Origin: Microbacterium oxydans
GTDB taxonomy: Bacteria > Actinomycetota > Actinomycetes > Actinomycetales > Microbacteriaceae
DNA length: 64,000 nucleotides
Reading direction: 5' to 3'
Assembly (NCBI RefSeq): GCF_000956525.1
Contig: NZ_JYIW01000026.1
Span: forward strand, 372,001 to 436,000
How positions within the stretch are numbered: position 1 is the stretch's first letter; every line of letters begins with the position of its first letter. The translations under genes and the position numbers were made by a program. Positions 8,139 to 17,168 of the stretch are shown one piece after another. Below the pieces are notes generated by a model, which saw only the letters and a list, made by a program, of their open reading frames with translations, had not been told where the DNA came from and ran no database searches.

Positions 8139-8154
8139 ATCTCGAGCAACCGGA

Positions 8155-10296
8155 TCAGCGGTGCTCGATCCCGCGGATCTGCGGAGTGTGGAACGACCCG
8201 CCGAACGCGCGGTCGGACGCGCCTTCGCGGTCGAGGTACGGCGATGCGCCGCCGTCGATGAACGGCCAGCCGGCGCCGAGGATCAGGCACAGGTCGACGT
8301 CCTCGACCTCGGGCACGACACCCTCATCGAGCATGAGCTTGATCTCCTGCGCGAGTCCGTCCTGCACTCGACCGAGGATCGTCGAGGCGGATGCCGGCGC
8401 CGAGCCGACGGCGGGCTTCAGCAGCTTCTCTGCCTGTTTCGTCCAGCCGGTGACGCGGCCGCCCTTGTCCTTCTCGACGACCGAGTCCAGCGCTGCGAGA
8501 GCGTGGAAGTTCTCGTTCGCGTAGAAGCGGTCGGGGAACGCCTGCACCATCGTGTCCTGCACGTGCGCCGCGACCTTCCAGCCGACCAGGTCGATCAGCT
8601 GGAACGGCCCCATCGGCAGACCGAGCGGGCCGAATGCCTTCTCGACATCGGCGATCGGCGTGCCTTCGTAGACTGCGCGAGCAGCCTCGCCCATGACCTT
8701 CGCGAGGAGTCGGTTCACGACGAATCCAGGAGCGTCGGCGGTGAGCACGGCGTTCTTCCCCAGATTCTTCGCGACCACGAACGCGGTCGACAGCGCGGCA
8801 TCGGACGTGGTCGGCGTCTTCACGATCTCGATCAACGGCATCACCGCGACCGGGTTGAAGAAGTGGAACCCGACCAGGCGCTCCGGGTGGGCGAGCTTCG
8901 AGCCGATCTCCTCGACCGAGAGCGACGAGGTGTTCGTCGCGAGGATCGCGTCTTCGGCGATGATCTGTTCGATCTCGCCGAACACCTGCTGCTTGACGCC
9001 GACCTCTTCGAAGACGGCCTCGATCACGAAGTCGCAGTCCGCATACAGGCTCTTGTCGGTGGTGCCGGTGACGAGTGCGCGCAGCTTGTTCGCGGTGTCG
9101 GAGTCGAGCCGACCCTTCGCCTCGAGCTTGCCGATCTCTTCGCGGATGTATGCCACGCCCTTGTCGACGCGCGCCTGGTCCAGGTCGGTGATGAGCACCG
9201 GCACCTGCAGCTTGCGCACGAACAGCAGAGCGAACTGGCTCGCCATGAGGCCCGCACCGATGATGCCGACCTTCGTGACCTTCTTCGCCAGCTCCTTGTC
9301 CGGAGCGCCGACCGGTCGCTTCGCGCGCTTCTGGACCAGATCGAACGCGTACATGGATGCCGCGAACTGGTCACCTGTGACGAGGTCGGCGAGTGCCTCG
9401 TCCTCTCGGGCGAACCCCTCGGCCTTCGTGCCGCTCTTCGCCTTGTCGAGCAGCTCGAGCGCCGCATACGGCGACTTCGGCACGGTACCGATCTTCGACT
9501 CCAGCATCCCGCGAGCCATCTTGATCGCGATCGGCCACTTCGTGAGGCGCTCGATCTTGCCGGGCTCGTTCTTCCGCTCGACCTTCTTGCCGCCGAGCAC
9601 CGCGTCCGCCCAGGCGAGCGAGTTCTCGAGGTAGTTCGCGGCGGGGAAGATCGCATCGACGATGCCGAGGTCGAAGGCCTGCTGCGGCTTGAGCATCCGA
9701 TTCTGCTTCAGCGGGTTCGAGATGACGACCTCGAGTGCGTTCTCGATGCCGATCAGGTTCGGCAGCAGGTATGCGCCGCCCCAGCCGGGGATGATCCCGA
9801 GGAAGACCTCGGGCAGCGCGATCGCCGCAGCCGACGCATCGACCGTGCGATAGCTCGAGTTCAGTGCGATCTCGAGACCGCCGCCGAGCGCGAGCCCGTT
9901 CACGAATGCGAACGACGGCACGCCGATCTCCGAGATCGAGCCGAGCACCTTGTGGCCGAGCTGCGCGATCAGTCGCGCGTTGTCGCGCGATCCGACCTTG
10001 CTGATGTCGGACAGATCGGCGCCGGCTGCCAGGATGTACTGCTTGCCGGTGATGCCGATGGCCTGGATCTCACCGGCCGCCGCGCGGGCCTTGAGGCCGG
10101 CGAGCGTCTCGCCGAGCTTCGTGAGCGTCGCGGGGCCCAGTGTGTTCGGACGCGTGTGATCGCGACCGTTGTCGAGGGTGACCAGCGCGAGTACCTTGCC
10201 TGATGCCAGACGGATGTCGCGGACTGGCGACTGCGTGATCACCTCGCCCTCGGTGAGCGCCTGGATCGGGGAGAAGTCGATGTCGTCGTAGCTCAC
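8155..10296 (-). CDS. Bifunctional enoyl-CoA hydratase / 3-hydroxyacyl-CoA dehydrogenase (FadB type)
   Basis: The 713-residue enzyme catalyses the hydration and NAD-dependent dehydrogenation steps of fatty-acid beta-oxidation. An N-terminal crotonase domain (about residues 1-200, with FVNGLALGGGLEIALNS and IALPEVFLGIIPGWGGAYLL) precedes an NAD-binding domain beginning near residue 340 (VGIIGAGLMASQFALLF), then ATNTSSLSVEEIG and the catalytic GFHFFNPVAVMPLIEIV. The GTG start at 10296 shares one base with the TAG stop of the upstream thiolase (TAGTG). Together they make the two subunits of a trifunctional-type complex. I avoided the longer upstream frame because it reads through the thiolase stop region. 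Confidence 0.95.
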   Translation of the reverse strand: MSYDDIDFSPIQALTEGEVITQSPVRDIRLASGKVLALVTLDNGRDHTRPNTLGPATLTKLGETLAGLKARAAAGEIQAIGITGKQYILAAGADLSDISKVGSRDNARLIAQLGHKVLGSISEIGVPSFAFVNGLALGGGLEIALNSSYRTVDASAAAIALPEVFLGIIPGWGGAYLLPNLIGIENALEVVISNPLKQNRMLKPQQAFDLGIVDAIFPAANYLENSLAWADAVLGGKKVERKNEPGKIERLTKWPIAIKMARGMLESKIGTVPKSPYAALELLDKAKSGTKAEGFAREDEALADLVTGDQFAASMYAFDLVQKRAKRPVGAPDKELAKKVTKVGIIGAGLMASQFALLFVRKLQVPVLITDLDQARVDKGVAYIREEIGKLEAKGRLDSDTANKLRALVTGTTDKSLYADCDFVIEAVFEEVGVKQQVFGEIEQIIAEDAILATNTSSLSVEEIGSKLAHPERLVGFHFFNPVAVMPLIEIVKTPTTSDAALSTAFVVAKNLGKNAVLTADAPGFVVNRLLAKVMGEAARAVYEGTPIADVEKAFGPLGLPMGPFQLIDLVGWKVAAHVQDTMVQAFPDRFYANENFHALAALDSVVEKDKGGRVTGWTKQAEKLLKPAVGSAPASASTILGRVQDGLAQEIKLMLDEGVVPEVEDVDLCLILGAGWPFIDGGASPYLDREGASDRAFGGSFHTPQIRGIEHR

Positions 10297-11501
10297 TACT
10301 TCTTCTTCTTTCCGTTGTAGTGCGGGTTCTCCCAGATGACCGAACCGCCCTGGCCGAGACCGACGCACATGGCGGTGAGGCCGTAGCGGACGTCAGGTCG
10401 CTCGGCGAACTGCGCCGCGAGCTGGATCATCAGACGCACGCCGGATGCAGCGAGCGGGTGGCCGAGCGCGATCGCTCCGCCCCATTGGTTCACCCGGGGG
10501 TCGTCGTCGGCGATGCCGAAGTGGTCGAGCAGTGAGATGACCTGGATCGCGAACGCTTCGTTCAGCTCGAAGAGTCCGATGTCGGCGATCGTGAGTCCGG
10601 CCTTCTTCAGTGCCTTCTCGGTCGACGGGATCGGGCCGATGCCCATGATCTCCGGCTGCACACCGGCGAACGCGAACGAGACCATCCGCATCTTGGGTGC
10701 GAGTCCGAGCTCCTTGACCGCGCCGCCGCCGGCGAGCAGCGACATGGTGGCGCCGTCCGTGAGCGGCGACGACGTGCCAGCGGTGACCCTTCCGTGCGGG
10801 CGGAAGGGGGTCTTCAGCGCTGCGAGGTCTTCCATCGTCGTCTGCGGGCGTCGTCCCTCGTCTTCCGAAGCGAGACCCCAGGCGCCGTCGGCGCCCTTGA
10901 TCGCGACCGACACGAGGTCTGGCTGGATCTTGCCGGCCTCGTACGCGGCCTGCACCTTGTGCTGGCTCAGCATGCCGAAGCGGTCGGAACGCTCTTTGGT
11001 CAGGTGCGGGAAGCGGTCGAAGATGCGCTCAGCAGTGACGCCCATGTTGAGTGCGCCCGGATCGACCATCTTCTCCGAGACGAAGCGCGGGTTGGGATCG
11101 GCGTTCGCGCCGATCGGGTGATGGCCCATGTGCTCGACGCCACCGGCGAGGGCGAGGTCGTACATGCCGACGCCGATCGACGCGCCCATGGTGGTGACGC
11201 TGGTCATGGCACCGGCGCACATGCGTTCCACGGCAAGACCGGGGACGGTCTGCGGGAGGCCGGCGAGGATGGCGACCGAACGGCCGAGCGTGAGGCCCTG
11301 GTCTCCGGTCTGCGAGGTCGCGGCGATGGCGACGTCATCGATGCGGTCCGCCGGGACGGCGGCGTTTCGCTCCATCAGGCCGATGGTCGCCTTCACGGCG
11401 AGGTCATCTGCGCGGGTGTTCCAGTACATGCCTTTTTCGCCGGCGCGCCCGAAGGGGGTGCGCACTCCATCGACGAAGAAGACGTCCGAGATCTCGGCCA
11501 C
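10296..11501 (-). CDS. Acetyl-CoA C-acyltransferase (thiolase), beta-oxidation subunit
   Basis: The 401-residue thiolase should cleave 3-ketoacyl-CoA with CoA to release acetyl-CoA. The acyl-accepting cysteine is Cys95 in ERMCAGAMTS. The family segments NEAFAIQ, GGAIALGHPLAASG and the C-terminal MCVGLGQGGSVIWE (second catalytic Cys) are present. The start is GTG 11501, preceded by a clear GGAGGCA ribosome-binding site; the frame extends further upstream but without family similarity. It is coupled to the FadB-type gene downstream and follows rnd and DUF3000 on the same strand with a 73-base gap. This order is common in actinobacteria. Confidence 0.95.
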   Translation of the reverse strand: MAEISDVFFVDGVRTPFGRAGEKGMYWNTRADDLAVKATIGLMERNAAVPADRIDDVAIAATSQTGDQGLTLGRSVAILAGLPQTVPGLAVERMCAGAMTSVTTMGASIGVGMYDLALAGGVEHMGHHPIGANADPNPRFVSEKMVDPGALNMGVTAERIFDRFPHLTKERSDRFGMLSQHKVQAAYEAGKIQPDLVSVAIKGADGAWGLASEDEGRRPQTTMEDLAALKTPFRPHGRVTAGTSSPLTDGATMSLLAGGGAVKELGLAPKMRMVSFAFAGVQPEIMGIGPIPSTEKALKKAGLTIADIGLFELNEAFAIQVISLLDHFGIADDDPRVNQWGGAIALGHPLAASGVRLMIQLAAQFAERPDVRYGLTAMCVGLGQGGSVIWENPHYNGKKKK

Positions 11502-11574
11502 TCTGCCTCCAAGTTTGTGCGGTGCCCTCAGTCTATGGAGGGCCGAAAACAGGGAGGAATCGGTTGGATCGAAC

Positions 11575-12768
11575 CTACGAAGCGGGGGTCGGGGCCTCGT
11601 CGGGCACTTGACCAGCATCTACAAACGCGTCCGCGATCTTCTGTGCAGTCTGTGCAATCTGCCAGGGGCGCGCTCCGAGCGCGGTCAGCGCATCGCCGAT
11701 GGCCTCCGGCGTCTCGAGCGCGAGATCCCAGGCGACGCGGCGCAGGAACTCCGGCGTCAGCAGGTTCTCGGTCGGCATCGACAGCTCTTCCGCGATCGCC
11801 TCGACGACCGGCCGCGCGGCCTTCAACCGTGCGTCGGCCTCGGGGTTGCGATCGGCCCAGGCGCGGGGGGGTGGGAGCGCATCGCTCGGCACCCGCTCGC
11901 GAGGGAGTTCCTCGCTGGCCCGGCCATCGACGAACGCCTGCCACCAGCGGTCCAGCTGGGTGCGGCTCGCGCGCCCCTGGAACTCCTTGATGCCGGCGAG
12001 GGCCTGCTTGCTCTGCGGGTTGCCGAGCAATGCCGCCATCAGCGAGCGGTCGGGGACCAGACGTCCGGGGGACACGTCCTGCTCCTGCGCGTAGGACTCT
12101 CGCGCCTGCCACAGTTCGCGGGCGACGGCGAGGTTGCGGGCGCCGCGAACCTGGTGCAGGCCGCTGAGTCGCCGCCAGGGGTCTTCCCGCGGCGGCCGCG
12201 GCGCACGGGAGAGGGTGGCGGCGAACTCCTCAGCGGCGAAGGAGGTCTTGTCCTGTTCGACGAGTTCCTCGACCAAGGCATCGCGGACGTCGACGAGGTG
12301 CAGCACGTCGAGTGCGGCGTATTCGAGCCAGGAGGCCGGCAACGGACGGGTCGACCAGTCGGCGGCCGAGTGCTCCTTCTTGAGCGTGATGCCGAGCGTG
12401 TGCTCGACCACGGCGGCGAGACCGACGCGTTCGTGCCCGAGCAGGCGAGATGCGAGCTCGGTGTCGAAGATCGTCGGCGGCTCGAGCTGCAGTTCGCGCA
12501 GCGAAGGCAGATCCTGGCTCGCGGCGTGCAGCACCCATTCCTCGGAGCCGATCGCGTCCTGGAGCGGTGCGAAGTCGCCGATCGCCGGCGGGTCGAAGAG
12601 GAAGACACCGGCGTCTCTGCGGAACACCTGCACGAGATATGCGCGCTGCGAGTAGCGGAAACCCGAGGCCCGCTCCACGTCGACGGCGACCGGGCCGGTA
12701 CCGGCGGCGAGCGTCGCGCAGGCGGCGAGGAATTCCTCGGCATCCGAGATCACGGAGTATTCAGTCAC
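11575..12768 (-). CDS. rnd: Ribonuclease D-like 3'-5' exonuclease with HRDC domain
   Basis: The 397-residue protein is a DEDD-family 3'-5' exoribonuclease of the RNase D type, which trims structured RNA 3' ends such as tRNA precursors. The acidic motifs are visible: VAVDVERA (Exo I, D-x-E) near residue 29, HAASQDL with IFDTELASRLLG (Exo II), and YAALDVLHL (Exo III, Y-x3-D). A helical HRDC domain follows at about residues 205-290 (VRGARNLAVARELWQARE...). The GTG start at 12768 overlaps the upstream DUF3000 stop by eight bases. Actinobacterial RNase D proteins commonly have this length and position. Confidence 0.92.
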   Translation of the reverse strand: MTEYSVISDAEEFLAACATLAAGTGPVAVDVERASGFRYSQRAYLVQVFRRDAGVFLFDPPAIGDFAPLQDAIGSEEWVLHAASQDLPSLRELQLEPPTIFDTELASRLLGHERVGLAAVVEHTLGITLKKEHSAADWSTRPLPASWLEYAALDVLHLVDVRDALVEELVEQDKTSFAAEEFAATLSRAPRPPREDPWRRLSGLHQVRGARNLAVARELWQARESYAQEQDVSPGRLVPDRSLMAALLGNPQSKQALAGIKEFQGRASRTQLDRWWQAFVDGRASEELPRERVPSDALPPPRAWADRNPEADARLKAARPVVEAIAEELSMPTENLLTPEFLRRVAWDLALETPEAIGDALTALGARPWQIAQTAQKIADAFVDAGQVPDEAPTPAS

Positions 12769-13342
12769 GTACAGCCTTTCGCGCGCCGATCACGGCGATG
12801 CCCTCGGAACCCGGCGGAAGCCCCGCCAGCATTCCGACCAGCTCGGCCCATGCTTCGACGTGCGGTCGGAACGGGCCATCCGGAGTCCAGGACGCCCGCA
12901 ATTCTATCTGTGCTCCGTCCCCTTCGACGGCGAGCCCGCCGAAACCCTTCGACAGGGTCTTGGTGGAGGTACCGGACGGGGAGTGGTACACGGCCTCTCG
13001 CGAGTCGAGCGCGTCGACCAGCCAGGACCACGTCACATCAGCCAGCAGCGGGTCGGTACCGATCTCGGTCTCCAGCGGTGCCTGCGCGAAGATGATGATC
13101 CGCCAGGCTCCGCCCCACGCCCCTGGCGCGTCCGGGTCGTGCAGCAGCACGAAGCGTCCAGTGCCGTACACCGACTCACCGTGGTCGTCAGGGCGCACGT
13201 CGGCGGCCAGCGCCAGCGCGAACGGCGCGAGCCCCTGAGGGGTCGCGATCTCGTGCACGACGATGTCGCCGCGGAAGGCGGTCTCACGCAGTTCAGCAAT
13301 GGCGCTGTCGAAGAGCGACCCGGCTTCGGGGTGTGCGGTCAC
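12761..13342 (-). CDS. DUF3000 family protein
   Basis: The 193-residue soluble protein belongs to DUF3000, an actinobacteria-restricted family of unknown function usually encoded just upstream of rnd, as here. Recognisable conserved pieces are GDIVVHEIATPQGLAPFALAL, trimmed here to its core IATPQGLAPFA, plus GRFVLLHDPD, GGAWRIIIFAQAPLETEIG and the C-terminal LAGLPPGSEG. There is no signal peptide, membrane segment or catalytic motif I can name. Translation of rnd is coupled to it. The GTG start at 13342 is 25 bases from the divergent hydrolase gene, so the two promoters share a very short region. Confidence 0.88.
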   Translation of the reverse strand: MTAHPEAGSLFDSAIAELRETAFRGDIVVHEIATPQGLAPFALALAADVRPDDHGESVYGTGRFVLLHDPDAPGAWGGAWRIIIFAQAPLETEIGTDPLLADVTWSWLVDALDSREAVYHSPSGTSTKTLSKGFGGLAVEGDGAQIELRASWTPDGPFRPHVEAWAELVGMLAGLPPGSEGIAVIGARKAVRD

Positions 13343-13367
13343 GGCAACAGGCTAGAGTCAGGAGGCG

Positions 13368-14522
13368 ATGAAGAGTCTCAGGCACGCCGTTGCACTCCTT
13401 GTCCCCGCGCTGTTCGCCCTCGGGGGTGTGTTCGCGTACATCGTCCTCCGGGTGGCGAGACGCGTCGTCACGCCGGTGCGAGGGTCCACGGATGCCGAGA
13501 TCATCGCGATCGACACCGGCGCGCAGACCATCGAGCTCGGACGCACGCTCGACACCGAGCTTCCTGGCCGATACGGGCTGTTCACCACCGGCACCTCCGG
13601 CTACGTGAAGCTCGGGGCGGTGCTCAGTGCCGACGCGACGAGTGTGCGGCGCAAGCTCCTGACGCAGATCGAGCCCGGCGCCCACGTCGACCGCGCTGCG
13701 CGCTTCAGCGGCTGGTACTACTCCTCGCCGTCCGAGCTGCACCTGCCGTCGCAGAACGTGCTGATCGGCTCGCCGGCGGGTCCGTGCCCCGCGTGGTTCT
13801 TCCCTGCGGAGTCATCGACCTGGGTGATCCAGGTGCACGGACGCGGGGCGACCCGCGCCGAGTGCCTTCGTGCAGTCCCCGTCCTGCACGCCGCGGGGCT
13901 GCCGTCGCTCGTGGTCTCGTATCGCAACGACGGTGAGGCTCCGCGCAGCCGAGGTGGCGCCTATTCGCTCGGCGCCGCCGAGTGGCGCGACGTCGATGCG
14001 GCGATCGCGTACGCGCTTCGACACGGCGCCGAGCGGGTGCTGCTGATGGGCTGGTCGATGGGTGGAGCGGTGGCGCTGCAGACCGCCGTCAACTCGGGGA
14101 ATCGAGACCGCATCGCGGGGATGATCCTGGAGTCGCCGGTGGTCGACTGGCGCACGGTGCTGCGCTTCCAGGCGAACAAGGCCGGAATGCACGCGCCATT
14201 GCCGGATCTGGCCATGGGGGCGCTCTCCGTCCCGTTCACCGCGCGCATGAGCGGTGCCGAGGACGCGATCCATTTCGACCGCCTCGACATGGTCTCGCGT
14301 GCCGGCGAGCTCGCCGTCCCGATCCTGATCCTGCACAGCGAGGACGACGGGTTCGTGCCGGCTGATGCCTCGCACGCCCTCGCAGAGGCGCGCCCCGATC
14401 TCGTGACGATGCCGCGATTCACTGGCGCACGCCACACCAAGCTCTGGAACTACGATCAGACCGGCTGGACCACGGCGATCACCGGCTGGCTGCAGGAGCA
14501 GGGATTCAGCGCTTCTGCCTGA
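13368..14522 (+). CDS. Membrane-anchored alpha/beta hydrolase
   Basis: The 384-residue protein has one N-terminal hydrophobic helix (about residues 7-30) and then a serine-hydrolase domain beginning near residue 145 (WVIQVHGRGATRAE). The nucleophile elbow is GWSMGGA with Ser230. An acidic residue in HSEDDGFVPA and a His in TGARHTKLW complete a plausible triad. A region of about 100 residues before the hydrolase domain has no recognised fold. The protein is probably anchored with the enzyme outside or at the membrane face. The substrate is unknown (ester, peptide or lipid). It starts close to the divergent DUF3000 gene, and its last 17 bases overlap the convergent sufE. Confidence 0.85.
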   Translation: MKSLRHAVALLVPALFALGGVFAYIVLRVARRVVTPVRGSTDAEIIAIDTGAQTIELGRTLDTELPGRYGLFTTGTSGYVKLGAVLSADATSVRRKLLTQIEPGAHVDRAARFSGWYYSSPSELHLPSQNVLIGSPAGPCPAWFFPAESSTWVIQVHGRGATRAECLRAVPVLHAAGLPSLVVSYRNDGEAPRSRGGAYSLGAAEWRDVDAAIAYALRHGAERVLLMGWSMGGAVALQTAVNSGNRDRIAGMILESPVVDWRTVLRFQANKAGMHAPLPDLAMGALSVPFTARMSGAEDAIHFDRLDMVSRAGELAVPILILHSEDDGFVPADASHALAEARPDLVTMPRFTGARHTKLWNYDQTGWTTAITGWLQEQGFSASA

Positions 14523-14937
14523 CCTGCTTCTTCGCGCGCATCAGCATGCCGGTCATGCCGCCGATGCGCAACGGGGAGACCGACTTCGTGAGCCCGATGG
14601 ACTGCGGGTAGTCGTCGGGGATCGCAAGGACCTCATCGGCTGTGAGGCCGGAGATCCCCTGCACGAGGATGCTGGCGAAACCGCGCGTCGTCGGTGCCTC
14701 GGCCGGAGCGGTGGCATGCATCGTCACGATGTCGTCGATGACCTCGACGTAGATGTAGACGGGGGACTGGCACTCGGCGACGCGCTCGCACATCTCCGGA
14801 TGGTTCGCCACCTCGTCGGACACCGGAGGCAGCTCGTCGGCGAACTCCAGCAGGAGCAGCAGACGGTCCGGCTCCGGCGTCTCGAGGAACGCGTCGCGGA
14901 TCTCGGCGAGGGTGTCAGGGACGTCCGTGGTGCTCAT
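14506..14937 (-). CDS. sufE: SufE-family cysteine desulfurase-associated protein
   Basis: The 143-residue SufE-like protein is expected to accept persulfide sulfur from a cysteine desulfurase and pass it on for Fe-S cluster or thiolation chemistry. The acceptor cysteine is Cys56 in VAECQSPVYIY, equivalent to the GCQSxVW motif of E. coli SufE. A second Cys is nearby in PEMCERV. A slightly longer start at 14946 is possible. The gene lies 19 bases downstream of the sulfurtransferase sseA in one operon, a pairing also known from M. tuberculosis (Rv3283/Rv3284, from memory). The 3' ends of sufE and the convergent hydrolase overlap by 17 bases. Confidence 0.92.
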   Translation of the reverse strand: MSTTDVPDTLAEIRDAFLETPEPDRLLLLLEFADELPPVSDEVANHPEMCERVAECQSPVYIYVEVIDDIVTMHATAPAEAPTTRGFASILVQGISGLTADEVLAIPDDYPQSIGLTKSVSPLRIGGMTGMLMRAKKQVRQKR

Positions 14938-14956
14938 CCCTGACATTGTTCCACGC

Positions 14957-15850
14957 TCAGACGGCGCCGGGCTCGGCGCCGGTGACGATCGGCACGCGCA
15001 CCGCGCTGCCCCACTCGGTCCAGGAGCCGTCGTAGTTGCGCACGTTCTCGAAGCCGAGCAGGTGCTTGAGCACGAACCAGGTATGGCTGGACCGCTCGCC
15101 GATGCGGCAGTAGGCGACGACGTCGTCGCCGTCTTCGAGACCGGCGCCCTCGCGGTAGATCGCATCGAGCTCTGCCCGGCTCTTGAAGCCGCCGTCCTCG
15201 GCGACGGCCTTGGCCCACGGCACGCTCTGCGCGGTCGGGATGTGGCCGGCCCGCAGCGTGCCCTCCTCCGGGTACGCGGGGGCGGTCGTGCGCTCACCGC
15301 TGTACTCCTCGGGGGAGCGCACGTCGATCAGCGGGCTGCCGATGTGCGCGAGCACATCGTCCTTGTAGGCGCGGATGACGGAGTCGTCACGCTCGACGAT
15401 CGGGTACTCGGTCGCCGGTCGGTTCGTGGCCGCACGGGTGATCTCGCGGCCCTCGGAAATCCAGCGGTCGCGGCCGCCGTCGAGCAGACGGACGTCTTCG
15501 TGGCCGAAGAGGGAGAACACCCACAGCGCGTACGCCGCCCACCAGTTGTTCTTGTCGCCGTAGATCACCACGGTGTCGTCGCGCGCGATGCCCTTGCGGC
15601 TGAGCAGCTCGGCGAAGCCCTCGCCGTCGACGTAGTCGCGCACCACCGGGTCGTTCAGCTCGGTGTGCCAGTCGACCTTCACAGCGCCGGGAATGTGGCC
15701 GGTCTCGTAGAGGAGCACGTCTTCATCGGACTCGACGACCACCAGACCGGGCGTGTCGAGGTGCGCTGCGAGCCACTCGGTGGTGACCAGGCGGCCAGGT
15801 TCGGAGTACTCGGCGAACTTGGGTGAAGACGAATCGAACTCGATGGCCAC
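14957..15850 (-). CDS. sseA: Thiosulfate sulfurtransferase (rhodanese, two domains)
   Basis: The 297-residue protein has two rhodanese modules. The N-terminal one is catalytically silent ([12 protein letters not shown] in place of the loop). The C-terminal one holds active-site Cys248 in [12 protein letters not shown]. The CRxGxR loop with basic residues favours thiosulfate over mercaptopyruvate as sulfur donor. The module signature [14 protein letters not shown] is present. The GTG start at 15850 has a GGAGGAGAT site just upstream and is preferred to the longer frame. It is cotranscribed with sufE, implying a shared role in sulfane-sulfur handling. The divergent neighbour is zapE. Confidence 0.93.
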   Translation of the reverse strand: MAIEFDSSSPKFAEYSEPGRLVTTEWLAAHLDTPGLVVVESDEDVLLYETGHIPGAVKVDWHTELNDPVVRDYVDGEGFAELLSRKGIARDDTVVIYGDKNNWWAAYALWVFSLFGHEDVRLLDGGRDRWISEGREITRAATNRPATEYPIVERDDSVIRAYKDDVLAHIGSPLIDVRSPEEYSGERTTAPAYPEEGTLRAGHIPTAQSVPWAKAVAEDGGFKSRAELDAIYREGAGLEDGDDVVAYCRIGERSSHTWFVLKHLLGFENVRNYDGSWTEWGSAVRVPIVTGAEPGAV

Positions 15851-15996
15851 AGGGATCTCCTCCAGGGGTGAGCGGACGATGGTGCGGTGCAGACGGCGTA
15901 ATGTTGAGCCGTCCCTTCGACGATAGATCGCTGCTGTGCTGCCTGCACCCGATTCGTAAGACTTCGACACAGGTGAGCACCCAATCCAGGACTGTG

Positions 15997-17040
15997 ATGA
16001 CCGATACGCATTCCCGCACGGGCGTCGTGCACCTGACCGAGCGCCAGCCCACCGTCAGCGGTGCGGAGATGCTCGCGAGCCTGGTGCCGCCGCCGCAGTT
16101 CGATGGCGCGACCTTCGACAGCTACCGCGCTGACCCCGCGTACCCCTCGCAGGAGGAGGCGAAGGAGACGCTCATGCGCTTCGCCGGGCGCGGCGCGCCG
16201 GTCAAGCGCGGCGGACTGTTCAGCCGAGCGAAGAAGGAGCCGGACGCCAAGCCGGGCGTCTACCTCGATGGCGGGTTCGGCGTCGGCAAGACGCACCTCC
16301 TGGCCTCGATCTACCACGCGATGCCAGCCCGCCGGAAGTACTTCGGCTCGTTCATCGAGTACACGGCACTGGTCGGCGCACTCGGCTACAAGAACACGGT
16401 CGACCTGCTCAAGGGCGCCGATCTCCTCTGCATCGACGAGTTCGAGCTCGATGATCCGGGCGACACCATGGTGATGACGCGCCTGCTCGGCGAGCTGGTC
16501 CCGACGGGCACCAAGCTGGCGGCGACGTCCAACACGCCACCGAACGCCCTGGGTGAGGGACGCTTCGCCGCGCAGGACTTCCTCCGCGAGATCCACGCGA
16601 TGTCCGATCGGTTCCAGACGCTGCGCATCGACGGCGTCGACTTCCGTCAGCGTGCGCTCGACGGTCACGCCGTCGTGCTCGACGACGACGCGTACACCGA
16701 CGCCATCGCCGGCGCCGGCGTGGACGGCACAGCATCCGATGACGCCTTCGATGATCTCGTCCGCCATCTCGCGCAGGTGCACCCCTCCCGGTACATCCGG
16801 CTGATCGACGGGATCGGCCTCGTCGGACTCCGTGGCGTCCACCAGCTGACCGACCAGTCCGAGGCGCTGCGACTCGTCGCATTCGTCGACCGCGTGTACG
16901 ACGCGCAGATCCCGGTGAGCGCCACCGGGCTCAGCCTGGACTCGGTCTTCTCGGACGAGATGCTGGCCGGCGGGTACCGCAAGAAGTACCTGCGCGCCAT
17001 CTCTCGCCTCAACGCTTTGACACATTCTGCGCAAGCCTGA
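15997..17040 (+). CDS. zapE: Cell division protein ZapE (AFG1-like ATPase)
   Basis: The 347-residue P-loop ATPase belongs to the AFG1/LACE1/ZapE family; in E. coli ZapE binds FtsZ and modulates the Z ring. Walker [12 protein letters not shown] sits near residue 93, and Walker [15 protein letters not shown] about 45 residues later, followed by sensor-like [14 protein letters not shown] and the family segment [16 protein letters not shown] chose the ATG at 15997; a GTG three bases earlier is equally usable. It is divergent from sseA with about 150 bp between. In actinobacteria the same position beside sseA/sufE is common, but the cellular role has been little studied there. Confidence 0.88.
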   Translation: MTDTHSRTGVVHLTERQPTVSGAEMLASLVPPPQFDGATFDSYRADPAYPSQEEAKETLMRFAGRGAPVKRGGLFSRAKKEPDAKPGVYLDGGFGVGKTHLLASIYHAMPARRKYFGSFIEYTALVGALGYKNTVDLLKGADLLCIDEFELDDPGDTMVMTRLLGELVPTGTKLAATSNTPPNALGEGRFAAQDFLREIHAMSDRFQTLRIDGVDFRQRALDGHAVVLDDDAYTDAIAGAGVDGTASDDAFDDLVRHLAQVHPSRYIRLIDGIGLVGLRGVHQLTDQSEALRLVAFVDRVYDAQIPVSATGLSLDSVFSDEMLAGGYRKKYLRAISRLNALTHSAQA

Positions 17041-17048
17041 AGACCCGT

Positions 17049-17095
17049 GTAACGCGATGTTCACACCCAGGGGCCTCCTGTAACAACGGGGAAAC
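17049..17095 (+). promoter_or_regulatory. Candidate GlnR boxes upstream of amt
   Basis: GTAAC-AACGGG-GAAAC (17080-17095) matches the actinobacterial GlnR half-site consensus GTnAC-N6-GAAAC exactly. A weaker upstream copy, GTAAC-GCGATG-TTCAC, lies at 17049-17064. The strong site is 73 bp before the amt start codon, a sensible activator position. Assignment is by motif match only; GlnR itself is not in the window. Confidence 0.65.
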
Positions 17096-17168
17096 AAACC
17101 TCACGCTTCCACGAAACGGTGCGTCGTCACACTGAAGCTCTCAATTACTTCGGATGTGAGGTTTTCCT

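Noticed and set aside
8077..10203. Long plus-strand reading frame (708 codons) opposite the fadB-like gene
   Set aside because: Arg/Leu/Asp/His-rich shadow of a conserved enzyme on the other strand; produced by G/C-rich third positions, no family similarity.
12941..12966. Further copy of the TTCGACAGG repeat inside the DUF3000 gene
   Set aside because: Only a short partial match (CCTTCGACAGGG) in coding sequence; consistent with chance.
15679..17097. 472-codon minus-strand frame across zapE
   Set aside because: Composition (His/Arg/Glu/Asp runs) and position opposite a conserved ATPase mark it as a shadow.
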